DNA of 64,000 nucleotides from Puccinia triticina. Lineage: Eukaryota > Basidiomycota > Pucciniomycetes > Pucciniales > Pucciniaceae. The position numbers and the translations under genes are program-made. The stretch spans positions 6,581,501 through 6,645,500 of the forward strand of contig NC_070558.1 in assembly GCF_026914185.1 (NCBI RefSeq), in the 5' to 3' direction. Within the stretch, counting starts at the first letter, position 1; the number at the start of each line of letters is the position of its first letter. The notes under the pieces were generated by a model, which saw only the letters and a list, made by a program, of their open reading frames with translations, had not been told where the DNA came from and ran no database searches. Below are positions 10,922-20,077 of this stretch, one piece after another.

Positions 10922-12399
10922 ATGTTGATCGGCCTGATTGGACCGCGAGGGGCGGGGAAGAAGACGATCGCCGAGGAGCTCGTGCGCCGGCACTCGTTCC
11001 GGCTGCTCTCCATCGACCCCGGGCCAGCAGCGACTAGCACCATGGCGGCTGGACCCGAAGAGGAGAAGCCGGGCCAGGCCGGATCCGCCGACCCCGCCTC
11101 CTCCCCCCAGATCGTCTTCTCCTCCGCCCAGGAACTCCTCGACTTCTCGACCTCCAACTGGACCCACCATTTCGTCACCCTCGATCTTCGCTCCAAAGCA
11201 GACATCGTGCCCTTCGTCAAACGCCCATCCTTCGTCCTCGTCTTCGTCCAGGCCAGACTCCTCGACCGTTGGGCTAGGACGCTCTCCATCGCTCAAAACC
11301 CTTCCTCCCTGTAATGTCTCCTCCCTTCTTGATTACGAACGGAGCGGTCGGACGAAGGAACTGACTGAAGATGCGGCTTTTGGCACACACATCTCGACGG
11401 TCGGAACATTCTTCGGGGGGGCTTTTGTCTTCGTGAGGCAAGTAAAGAAGCTTTGAAGAGTTTGTGAGGGAAGATGATACGATACAATTCGGGAGCAGGG
11501 CGCCGGCGGGGGAGGAAGGACTCGCGACGGAGATGGAGGAGATGATGCTGAGCATGCCGTCGCAACTGACGCGAAAGCTAGAGCAGATGAAAGTGGGCAG
11601 CCCGGCGGCGACCGATGCATCAGAGAGAGAAGAGGAGGGGCCGAGCTCGATCCGCACGCTGATGAGTCTCGTCGCGTACTCGATCACCAACGACCTCCCC
11701 CTCCCCGCCTTCCTCGTCTCCCTCACCGACCTCCATCTCCCCAACATCCGCAAATCTATCCGTCCATCCTGGGACACTTACTTCACCTCGCTCGCTAATC
11801 TCGCCTCGCTCAGAAGTAACTGCATGAAACGCAGAGTCGGCGCCGTCCTCGTCACCGTCGACAAGCGCGTCCTCAGCACGGGCTACAACGGCACCCCTCG
11901 CGGAATGGGTACGCATTTCCCTCCTCCCAGTCGAGAGCCGAAAACCACAAGCTCAGCCTGATCACAGCCCTCCACCCACCTTCTGGCTCTTGGCAGTCAA
12001 TTGTAACGAGGGAGGATGCGGGCGATGCAATGGCAAGAACTACGCGCCGGGCCGGCTGACCTCGCGCGACAAAGTAGTAGCCGGATGCGGAGAGAACCTG
12101 GAAGAGTGTTTGTGTTTGCATGCGGAGGAGAATGCGTTACTGGAAGCCGGCCGGGACCGGATCACGAACTCGACTCTCTATTGCAACACGTCAGTCTCTT
12201 TCCCCCGGATCTGATGTACGAGAGGGGGGCGTTCTGAGTGATTTGCATGCGCGGATACAGATGCCCTTGCTTGAGATGCTCGATCAAGATCGTCCAGTGC
12301 GGCGTCAAGGAAGTCATCTACTCCCAGTCCTACTCCATGGACCAACAGGCACAGAAGATCTTCCTGGAGGCCGGCATCAAGCTCCGCCAATTCCATTGA
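10922..12399 (+). CDS. DCD1: Deoxycytidylate (dCMP) deaminase with N-terminal P-loop domain
   Basis: Exons: 10922-11310, 11448-11908, 11997-12189, 12261-12399; 1182 nt, 393 residues, all phases consistent. Residues 1-20 read [20 protein letters not shown], a nucleotide-kinase-like Walker A, as in other fungal dCMP deaminases. The catalytic domain is C-terminal: [49 protein letters not shown], then zinc motif HAEENAL (His and catalytic Glu) and CPCLRC (the two cysteine ligands). It ends [19 protein letters not shown]. The enzyme converts dCMP to dUMP for dTTP synthesis. I chose this start because the P-loop begins immediately after it; the frame stays open upstream, so a longer N-terminus is possible. 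Intact. Confidence 0.9.
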
Positions 12400-12629
12400 A
12401 TCCTATCGATTTGTGGACTTTTTTTGTGTCTTCGGTTGTCGTCTTCGGTCTTGTATTCGGATTTTTTATTTCGTTTGGCAATTTGCGGCTGCCTGATCTG
12501 CTGCATCTTACAAAGTCTTTCTGTTGGTTCATTGAATGGATAGCTCTCTATCCCTCATCGCCATGATCGGATGAACCCCTGTTTTGTTTTCTGTTCAAAA
12601 GCAATCCGGATGCAAGGAATCTGATGTCG

Positions 12630-12638
<9 letters not shown>

Positions 12639-12661
<23 letters not shown>

Positions 12662-12709
12662 AGGTTGGGCTAACTCTAAGTGCCTGCTTTACCACTAAGC
12701 TACAAAGCC
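12639..12709 (-). tRNA. tRNA-like sequence, copy 1 (anticodon position AGA)
   Basis: Read on minus, 71 nt fold as a short-variable-arm tRNA: 7-bp acceptor stem (GGCTTTG with TGGAGCC, G-U pairs allowed), D arm GCTT/AAGC, and a T arm with loop TTCGAGT. Pol III A box (TAGCTTAGTGG) and B box (GGTTCGAGTCC) are intact. The anticodon arm pairs only three G-C pairs, with two mismatches next to the loop. The loop puts AGA at 34-36, nominally serine, but serine tRNAs need a long variable arm, which is absent. A tRNA-derived pseudogene is therefore as likely as a gene. Confidence 0.45.
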
Positions 12710-12848
12710 TGAGTTGCCAGATTCATAATCTAACATGCTCCCGGAATCTGGATGCTCTAAGGCTCTCCTAGACCCGCTGGTGTGCTCTCTCCTCTGCAGG
12801 TACGCTTGGCTCTTTGAGCTTGAGACTGTAAATCTGTCAGAACAGAAA

Positions 12849-12876
12849 TGGCTCCACCAGGACTCGAACGCGGGTT

Positions 12877-12908
<32 letters not shown>

Positions 12909-12919
12909 GCTACAAAGCC
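12849..12919 (-). tRNA. tRNA-like sequence, copy 2
   Basis: Same fold as copy 1. Differences are one base in the anticodon loop (position 32 region) and one beside the T stem. A and B boxes are intact; the anticodon arm has the same two mismatches. Confidence 0.45.
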
Positions 12920-13058
12920 TGAGTTGCCAGATTCATAATCTAACATCCTCACGGAATCTGGATGCTCTAAGGCTCTCCTAGACCCGCTGGTGTGCTCTCT
13001 CCTCTGCAGGTACGCTTGGCTCTTTGAGCTCAAGACTGTAAATCTGTCAGAAAAGAAA

Positions 13059-13086
13059 TGGCTCCACCAGGACTTGAACCCGGGTT

Positions 13087-13118
<32 letters not shown>

Positions 13119-13129
13119 GCTACAAAGCC
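13059..13129 (-). tRNA. tRNA-like sequence, copy 3
   Basis: Same fold as copies 1 and 2, with T loop TTCAAGT and a fully paired T stem (one G-U). The anticodon arm is mismatched in the same way. Confidence 0.45.
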
Positions 13130-13322
13130 TGAGTTGCCAGATTCATAATCTAACATCTGAATGGCCAGTCTAACCTGATCTTGTACCCCAGATCCGACAC
13201 TCTCTACCCAACGTAAGAGGGTGACATGTTACTTACCCAGGACAATTCATGGTGACAGAGACTCTCATTATTTAGGAGCAAAAGCTTCTCCTACTAAGAC
13301 GACACCATTTGGCAAGGAAAAA

Positions 13323-13484
13323 GTGGGTTGCTGAAGTACCACAAGCTTGTCAATGGGGCTCTGTCACCGCAGTCTGTGAGAAGCAGAACATTGGCTCATA
13401 GTGGATATGTTCAGAGAAGCTGCCTGTAAAAGAATCTCCATGTGTAGTGTGTAATTTTTAGGTTGGTTGTTAATGCACACCTAA
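13323..13484 (+). repeat. 162-bp dispersed repeat, copy A
   Basis: From GTGGGTTGCTGAAGTACC to GTTGTTAATGCACA this matches 29372-29533 base for base except for a handful of substitutions and no indels. No terminal repeats or target duplication are apparent, and the sequence has no long open frame. Confidence 0.85.
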
Positions 13485-13874
13485 CACGGTGAAGAGTTAA
13501 GGGTCGCATTTTTCCGTGCAACACCCAGACGAATTCACGCCAGTCACTGCGCAAGCTGCACAGTAACTGCAGATGCAACCCCAACAAACTCGTCTGGGTC
13601 AGGGCATAGCACGGTGATATTTGACACATTTTTTGGGCCCCTCAAATACTGATTTGTTGTATATTCAAGTATTTGGTGATGTTTGACGGAAAAACTTCCA
13701 GAATACATTAAAAACACCAAAAAATTACATTTTTTGTGTTTTTGACTTATTTTGGGGGGATATTGAATGTTACAAGGTACAAGGCCCTGTAAAAAATATC
13801 TTTGTAAAAGTACACATTAAGGGGGGGTATGTGTAATTTTACAATGTGTTGGCTAGATTCCCACCTGGTAATGT

Positions 13875-14050
13875 AAAAGCAACCTTGCAAAATTATATCT
13901 GAAGTCTTCCATGTGGAATTTTAATTGGTGTTTTTTTGCAAAGTGCCACCTTGTAAAAAAAAGTACCTTGCAAAATTGCATATTTGCAGCAAAAACCTGA
14001 ATTTTACAGGGCAAATTTTGAGGGAGCAGTACACCATGCAAAACATCCAA
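13875..14050. repeat. Left arm of a ~5-kb inverted repeat
   Basis: The stretch containing CTGAAGTCTTCCAT(G)TGGAAT, AAAGTGCCACCTTGTAAA, TACCTTGCAAAATTGCATA and CTGAATTTTACA reappears reverse-complemented at 17810-18862, where it is split by a solo LTR. Either the arms bound one transposon or they are two copies of an element in opposite orientation. Confidence 0.7.
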
Positions 14051-15989
14051 GTTTATTAAAGCCTCTGAATCACAAAAGAAAACTTCAAGGGTTTCCCCTA
14101 CAGATCTGCAAAAATCACAAAAAAAAATCAAGGGTTCCCCCTCTACAACTTCCAGAAAAAAAACAAGAAGGGTTTTCCCTCTACAAATGCCAAACAAAGT
14201 TTTACATGAACAAACTATGCAACCAGCCACCTAACATCAGCAAGCTGATGAACTGTGGCCCACCATCCATCCCTGTCTAGCAGGGTTAAAAAATGGTGAG
14301 AGGATGACCCCCAGCGCGCCGCATTGAAGGCATTATGCAAAGGGGGGCCAACGAGTGTAGCCCCTCAAACTGCGCAAGTGCAACAGCGGAGGGGGGGAGG
14401 ACAAGCCGCAAGCTGGAAGTGCAGCGGCAGAGAACGCCCTGGGGTTAAACAATCACAAACCCCAGGTTTATATACCCCTGCATAAATCATCCACCCAGCC
14501 CTTGCCCAAATCCACCCTGGATACCATGGCCAACAACACCACCACCACACCTCTGCCTCATCTTGGATCAAGCAACCCCACCCTTTGAGCCCTGCGCCAC
14601 GCTCCCCATTGGCTAGACATCTGCAATAAACTCAAACCAGGCAAGTCACCACTGGTTTTCCTATCTCCTGCACCATCTTCTAAGCCGTTTCGGATACCGC
14701 GCAAGTCAATTCAGAGAGCGGGGTGGCCAGCGCAAAAGCCTACAGCACTTGCCAAACAAGATCCTACAGCTCAGTAAGCTCCGCCAGCACCCCAACGACC
14801 AATCTCAACCAGCGGCAGCCCTCACTATCAAGTGCATTCGCTTGTCTTCACCAAAAGCAGTCTCAATCCAGTGCAGGCCTTCAAGATTTCATGTGAGTAT
14901 TTTATCAGCACAATGTGTATCTGGATAAATTCCCCCAGCCGATGCAGTAAACCAAACCAGCTTTCACAGATGCCAAGTCAAAAGTTTTCCCTGTCTACAC
15001 TCAAGCCCCTGTCAGGAACACAAGTCCCAGAAAATCTGTACGGTTGTATGCCAAGGCTGTGAATTTTCCAAATGGAATATCCAAGTTTTGTTCTCTCTAT
15101 TATCCCCTCACTCCAACACATTTGGTCGGCCTTGCAATTTTTACTAACATAATGATTTCTTGTGTGTTACAAAAAAATGAAAATAATATTAGGGTGAATG
15201 GCATTGTAACAGCGCAGGAAGAGGGACTAAGCTCAAAGGAATTGAATTCAACAACGGAGAATGGCAGTTGACTTGTTTCTGTTTTGCTGGGAACCTCGAC
15301 GGCACCTGTCACTGACCTCACTGTTGTTTCACGGTGTGAACCTTCTTTTTGGTTTCCAAAAAATCAGTGATTACAATGAGAAGAGTGGCTTGCCCGTCAG
15401 CATTACAATTGCTCAAGTTGAGTGTTGTGCTGGTCATCAACTATTACATTGTGTTCATTGGAGTAGTGGAAGGATGCTACAGACACAATACTGAAACAAC
15501 ATTAATTTTGCTTTATCAGACTGAGATCGTCCGAGCGTAACAAGGTGTACTGAACGCAACAATGTGTAAGATGCAATTATCAAAGTCCATGACTCTGTGG
15601 CTTGTTTTTTTTCATTCTTGAAGGTGTATTCTCAAGAGTCAAGACCATATCAGTTGGCTGCCTGGGGCCTGGATCAAGTCGGTGTGGGTAGTAATGATCA
15701 TGAGATTCAGCACTTTCTCTGCCTAGCCATGGCTCTTGCGACGAGCTACATGAACATTTGTACGGTATAACAGAAGGTCAGATTGAGCAAAACCACGGAC
15801 TAACCAAGTAGAGCAGACATTTCCAGCAGCACCGCACTCCACCCGCTCGTCATCCGTCATGTCTTCCTTCTTCTTGCCCTCACACGGCGGGCTCGGCAAG
15901 ATGACAGAGATCCGCAGCCATCCATCTTTGAGTGCGCTCTGTTGCTTCTTGATTCCTTTGCACTCTTCTTCCCCGGCCACCCTCGCCAG
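14051..15989. other. Interior of the inverted-repeat structure, no gene recognised
   Basis: Scattered short open frames and a few splice-like sites are present, but no domain I can name. The composition resembles decayed transposon DNA. Confidence 0.4.
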
Positions 15990-16822
15990 TCAATTCACTC
16001 GCACAGTTTTTTGCGAGTTTTCCTGGTGGGAAGCGTGCTCTGCTTCTACTTGAGCCGGCCGGTCTTCATTCTTTTCCTTCTCCGCCGCCAGCGCTTCCAG
16101 ATCTTGATTGTTGACAGCTTCTTCATCATTGCCTTGATCTCCGCCTTCTTCTTGCTGAAGTGCGCATATTTTTCCATGGCTCCGATCAAAAATAAGGCTT
16201 TCGAAATCGAGACCCTTTTTGACCATTGGTTTCATCATTTGAGACAATCCGCACCGCTGCTGTTATATAGGCTTTGAGATCTCTCAACTCACCTCAACAT
16301 GTTGCATCCCCACTCATGCTCTAAGATCTTGACAAATGTTGTGAACTGATCAGAGCCGGCGCAATAATGTCTGCTGAGAGGACTCAACGAAGTCAATTGC
16401 TCCTGATCAAATTTCAACAAGCCTGCAGCGATGACATGACTGCCAGTGAGTAAGCTACTGTGCTGAAATTCACCAGTTTGCTTGATGCCGACGTACATGT
16501 TTCCACTCTGATCAGCAACCAAGATCCAAGTGTTGGCATTGAGAGTCTTTTGGAGCAAGTTTTCCATGATTGCTTTGGGATCAACATGTGACTTGAGTTG
16601 AGCCACAACACCGGACTTTTGAGGGGTTGCTTGTGTGTCTTGTGAAAGGATGGAACTTGCAGAAATCAGCATTGAGGAATATGAATCACTGGATGCACTC
16701 TCACCCCTTTCTTTGGCAACTTCAAATTCTTCCAGAGTTGCATCCACAATTCCATGCCCATTCCTCAATTCTTTATGTCTACTGTGCGCTGTGTCATCCG
16801 GCCTGGAATCTACCACAAGCAC
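15990..16822 (-). pseudogene. Fragment resembling fungal IQ/calmodulin-binding proteins
   Basis: The open frame 16822-16289 contains VVDSRPDDTAHSRHKELRNGHGIVDAT, then NTWILVADQSGNMYVG, FQHSSLLTGSHVIAAGLLK, LTSLSPLSRHYCAGSDQF and TTFVKILE. This order (VDxRPDDTAH, a basic HGIVDAT segment, then AAGLxK and LSPLSxHY) is what I recall of fungal IQ calmodulin-binding proteins related to plant IQM. After a possible GTGAGT donor near 16299 the frame breaks, though a basic coiled tail (MEKYAHFSKKKAEIKAMMKK) is still readable in another frame near 16180. The N-terminal half, where an IQ motif would be, is missing. I therefore call it a truncated pseudogene. Family assignment is from memory of motifs only. 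Confidence 0.45.
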
Positions 16823-17809
16823 AACACACGCTCAAAGACAGCTCAGTGATCCCCCTTTGGCCAGAGTACATGACTAGATAGTCAAGTCTCCATGATATAA
16901 CCACTGGTGAAATTGTGAAAAATCATTGGTCACACCCTTCAATTTATTAGAACAGTTCAAATTTGACCCTGACTGCTGCTGGCTTGCTTGTGTAACACTT
17001 CTTGTTGGTTTCAGAAATTCATTAAATTACCAGCCAAATTGGCTTGAGCTTGTAAGTTGAAACCTCAAATGCTCTGCTGGTTTGCAATTTTCCTGTTTCT
17101 GAAGAATTTCAAATGGGAACCGTCCTAGCATGTTTTTTGAATTCTATGGTGGTCAAGCAAACAAGTTGTTTTCATTTCTGACTGGTCCCAAGGATCTAAA
17201 TGAATATCGATCAAATCATTTGGTCCAGGCAGGGAAAATAAAGTGTGGCTAGACTTATGAAGCAAGATAATATGCAACATGGGAGACGATGCAACTGACA
17301 ATTATAATTCCAGCGGCAAAGCCGCCTTGGCCTCTAGTACCTTGTAAAAATCAAAAACAATGGCAACCAGGTTTGAAATTACAAGGTGTTGTGTAAATTT
17401 TACAAGGTGGTTTTGGTACACTGCACAAAATCTACCTTGTAAAAATCAACAAAAGTGGTTACAAAGCTCAAATTTTTGCTGTGGGAAATTTACAAGGCAG
17501 TTTCTTTTTTTTTTTTTTTTGGAAAAACCACTGCTACCAACTGCACTTGGAAAAAATGAACTTCTGCTGGAATTATGAAGTTTCTGTGAGTCATGAATCA
17601 CCATATAACCCTTGGTCAAAGTTGATGTCAGTGGAGTGAATTCTCTTATTGCTCCTGCACCTTCAATAATTTCAGGAGGAGTGCATATTGGACAATGTGC
17701 AGTTTGGGGAAGTCAATTTTCCAAAGGAAAAAGGAGTGAAAACACCCTGTAAAATCTCCACAACACGTTGTAAATTTGAACCTGGTAGTCATTGTTGTTG
17801 ATTTTTGCA

Positions 17810-18862
17810 ACACATATTTTGCTTGGTGTACTGCTTCCTCAAAATTTGTCTTGTAAAATTCAGGCTTTTGCTGCAAATATGCAATTTTGCAAGGTACTTT
17901 TTTACAAGGTGGCACTTTGTGAAAAAAAACAAAGTATGTTGAAATCTCCTTCTCTTGGCTGCGCTACCAACAGCGCGCTGATTTGTGCATCACTCGGGGT
18001 CCCCGATTGGTTCCCGATTCCTCTCATTTCCGTTCTCTCCTCCATTCTTTCTCTCCTCAAACTTCTCCCTAAAACTCCCTGAAACACCTTCATCGACCAG
18101 TCTCACCAGCTCCGCCGTGTCATTCCTGAAACCTTCTCACAACCACAAGCTGGCCGACTGAAGCAATCTCTGCAACCACAACTCAGCCACTCGCTTCTCA
18201 TCTATAAAAGCAGCTTGTTTGCTCATCTCAAGCCTCTCCTCAGCAGACTTCTCAACTTTGAACTTCAACATTCAGCCCTTCTGCTCGGCCTCCGCTCCAA
18301 ACTCTCACCCTTGACATCACTCACCATTCCCATCCTCAAGTTTCCAATCCGCCTTCGCATCCTCCCATCCACTCTACTCTACATCCTTTCTCTCTTTTCA
18401 ATCATCATCCGATCTCATCGCTTTCGACCCAATCTCGGTCACACCTCAAGCTCAACTCCTCTGATTCTAGTGGCTCTGACCCACTCTCTAGACCTCATCA
18501 ATTGGATCTTTCCAATTTGGTGAGAAACAACACTATCCTGCCTTCGTCAATAAACTCCGGTCGTCAACTTACTCACCATCTGAACCTCCCTTCTTGTTCT
18601 TTCTTTTCAGTGTCTACTATATCTCTTTGTTTGATCTTATCTATCTTAGTCTTTCCGTGCTTTTCCCCTCAAAAACTCACTCTCACCGTGGTATGCTCAC
18701 CTTCTCTTTGAATACAGTCTATCGTGCTACTATTCAACAATTCTTGATATCTAACTTGTTTTTCATTTCAGTTCTGGTTCTAGTTTCAATAATAAAACCT
18801 GTTTTTCTTCAAAGTAAAATTCCATATGGAAGACTTCAGGTATAATTTTAGGGCAAGCCTTT
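17810..18862. repeat. Right arm of the ~5-kb inverted repeat, split by a solo LTR
   Basis: Segments 17810-17936 and 18812-18862 together are the reverse complement of 13875-14050. A further local inverted duplication (about 17340-17500 against 17750-17890, words TTACAAGGT and ACCTTGTAA) sits next to it. Confidence 0.7.
17937..18811 (+). mobile_element. Solo LTR, 875 bp, nested in the inverted-repeat arm
   Basis: It begins TGTTGAAATCTCC and ends TTTTTCTTCA (TG...CA) and is flanked by the exact 5-bp duplication AAGTA (17932-17936 and 18812-18816). Removing it restores continuity with the other arm at 13875-14050, which confirms both ends. A TATAAAA at 18203-18209 and a pyrimidine-rich downstream part suggest the plus orientation. 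No coding sequence is attached, so the superfamily cannot be told. Confidence 0.8.
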
Positions 18863-19409
18863 ATGCACGCCAAGGGGATGGCATGATAATTGTTTCAAGC
18901 CAAACATATTGGCGTGCCAGGGGTATTACGCCAGGAAGTATGGCGTGTTGCACCTGGAACCCCATATGCAACCAGTGTTTGGGGGTCACACGCCAAAACA
19001 TTGCCAAATGATGGCGCGTGGGATTCAAGACACCAAAAAAATGGTGTGCGCGGTTTTTGGACGCCAAGATCTCCCTTCCCCCTTACTCTGTGTGGGATTC
19101 AAGACACCCAAAAAATGGTGTGCGCAGTTGTCGGAGGCCAAGATCTCCCTTCCCCCTCACTCTCATGATTTCTGGCGTACATGGAAAGCCACACTGACCA
19201 CAGTTTGTGGTTTAAATGAACCTCCACGCCACATAATTTGTGGCGTGCATGAATGCGCTGCAAATTTTATTTTGTGAGCTTCTTGTCATTAATTCACAGC
19301 AATAGAACAAGAAGGAGGAAAATAAAACAACATAAAAAAGGGTAAGAAAAGAAAAAATAGAAAGAAATAAAAAAGCAAAATACAACTATCAAAAATAGCG
19401 CCGGTTGTA
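18863..19409. repeat. Short GGCGT/ACGCC repeats and a 73-bp tandem duplication
   Basis: Words ACGCC and GGCGT recur in both orientations from 18869 to 19250. A unit starting GTGGGATTCAAGACACC at 19019 is repeated at 19092 (73-bp period). No gene seen. Confidence 0.6.
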
Positions 19410-19419
19410 GAGCTTGAGC

Positions 19420-20067
19420 CTAACTTAACTAAGACCCTCTCTTTGTGGAGGGGGGACGCCATCCCGCAGGGACCCTCCAAAGGAGGGGCTTATACACTAT
19501 GCGCCAGTGCTTGCCCTACTCTTTCTTGTTTTTTTGCTGTTTTCCATTCTATTGCTTGTACCTCCTCAGTCGTGAGGAATAGAATGAAGGTTCCGCTGAG
19601 CCAAATGACCCCTTCCCTCTCCTGCATCTTGTAGAATATGTAGCATGATTTTTGGACCTTCTCACCATTTTTTACTGTCATAATAAGACTTTCAAAGTGC
19701 TCAGGTTTGATGGCACCACTCCCTGTACTCTGACTGGTGGCTTTACATTACATAAGCAGCCTGAAGATGTATTGCCCATGGAAAACAAGGAAAAAGACCA
19801 ATTTTGAAGTGAGTGGGACACTTGATTTTTGGCATGCTTGTAGAGAAGAAGCAGGCAGTCATGGCACACTGAACAAGAAAAAAAAAGGTTGAGTGGATCA
19901 AATTTGATAGTGTTTCTAAAATTACGCCCTGCCAAATGCCAAAAACAGTAGGGCAGGTAGGGGGGTATGCGGCGCAAGTCCCTCCTTTGGAGGCTCGCTT
20001 CGCAAGGGGCGCTCCGCGCCAGCCAGGCTGCACCAGGCTCTCCAAAGAGGGTCTTGTGTTAAGTTAG
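19420..20067. mobile_element. 648-bp TIR element with 9-bp target duplication, relative of the 6.5-kb transposon
   Basis: Both ends read CTAACTTAAC, followed by (T/ACA)AAGACCCTCT on the two sides, and further matching words inside (TCCAAAGGAGGG, GCCCTACT). The 9-bp direct repeat AGCTTGAGC flanks it exactly (19411-19419 and 20068-20076). The left terminal sequence ACTTAACTAAGACCCTC matches the right terminus of the element at 49701-56205 at 16 of 17 positions. The interior has no coding capacity. I read it as a non-autonomous derivative moved by the same transposase family; a MULE origin is the alternative, since MULEs also make 9-bp duplications. Confidence 0.8.
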
Positions 20068-20077
20068 AGCTTGAGCC

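Larger units (their letters stand above)
12631..13156. repeat. Tandem 210-bp repeat, about 2.5 units, each with a tRNA-like sequence
   Basis: Identical landmarks recur exactly 210 bp apart (TGGCTCCACC at 12639, 12849 and 13059). Units 1 and 2 are complete; unit 3 diverges after about 13155. Copies differ by only a few substitutions, so the expansion is recent. Confidence 0.9.

Noticed and set aside
10793..11296. Long open frames on minus across dCMP deaminase exon 1, and similar ones at 11274-11916
   Set aside because: Antisense shadows of a GC-rich coding exon; low-complexity translations without motifs.
15531..15545. Exact word CGAGCGTAACAA, identical to the left end of the 6.5-kb transposon
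   Set aside because: No second end, no 9-bp duplication and no related interior could be found nearby, so chance similarity cannot be excluded.
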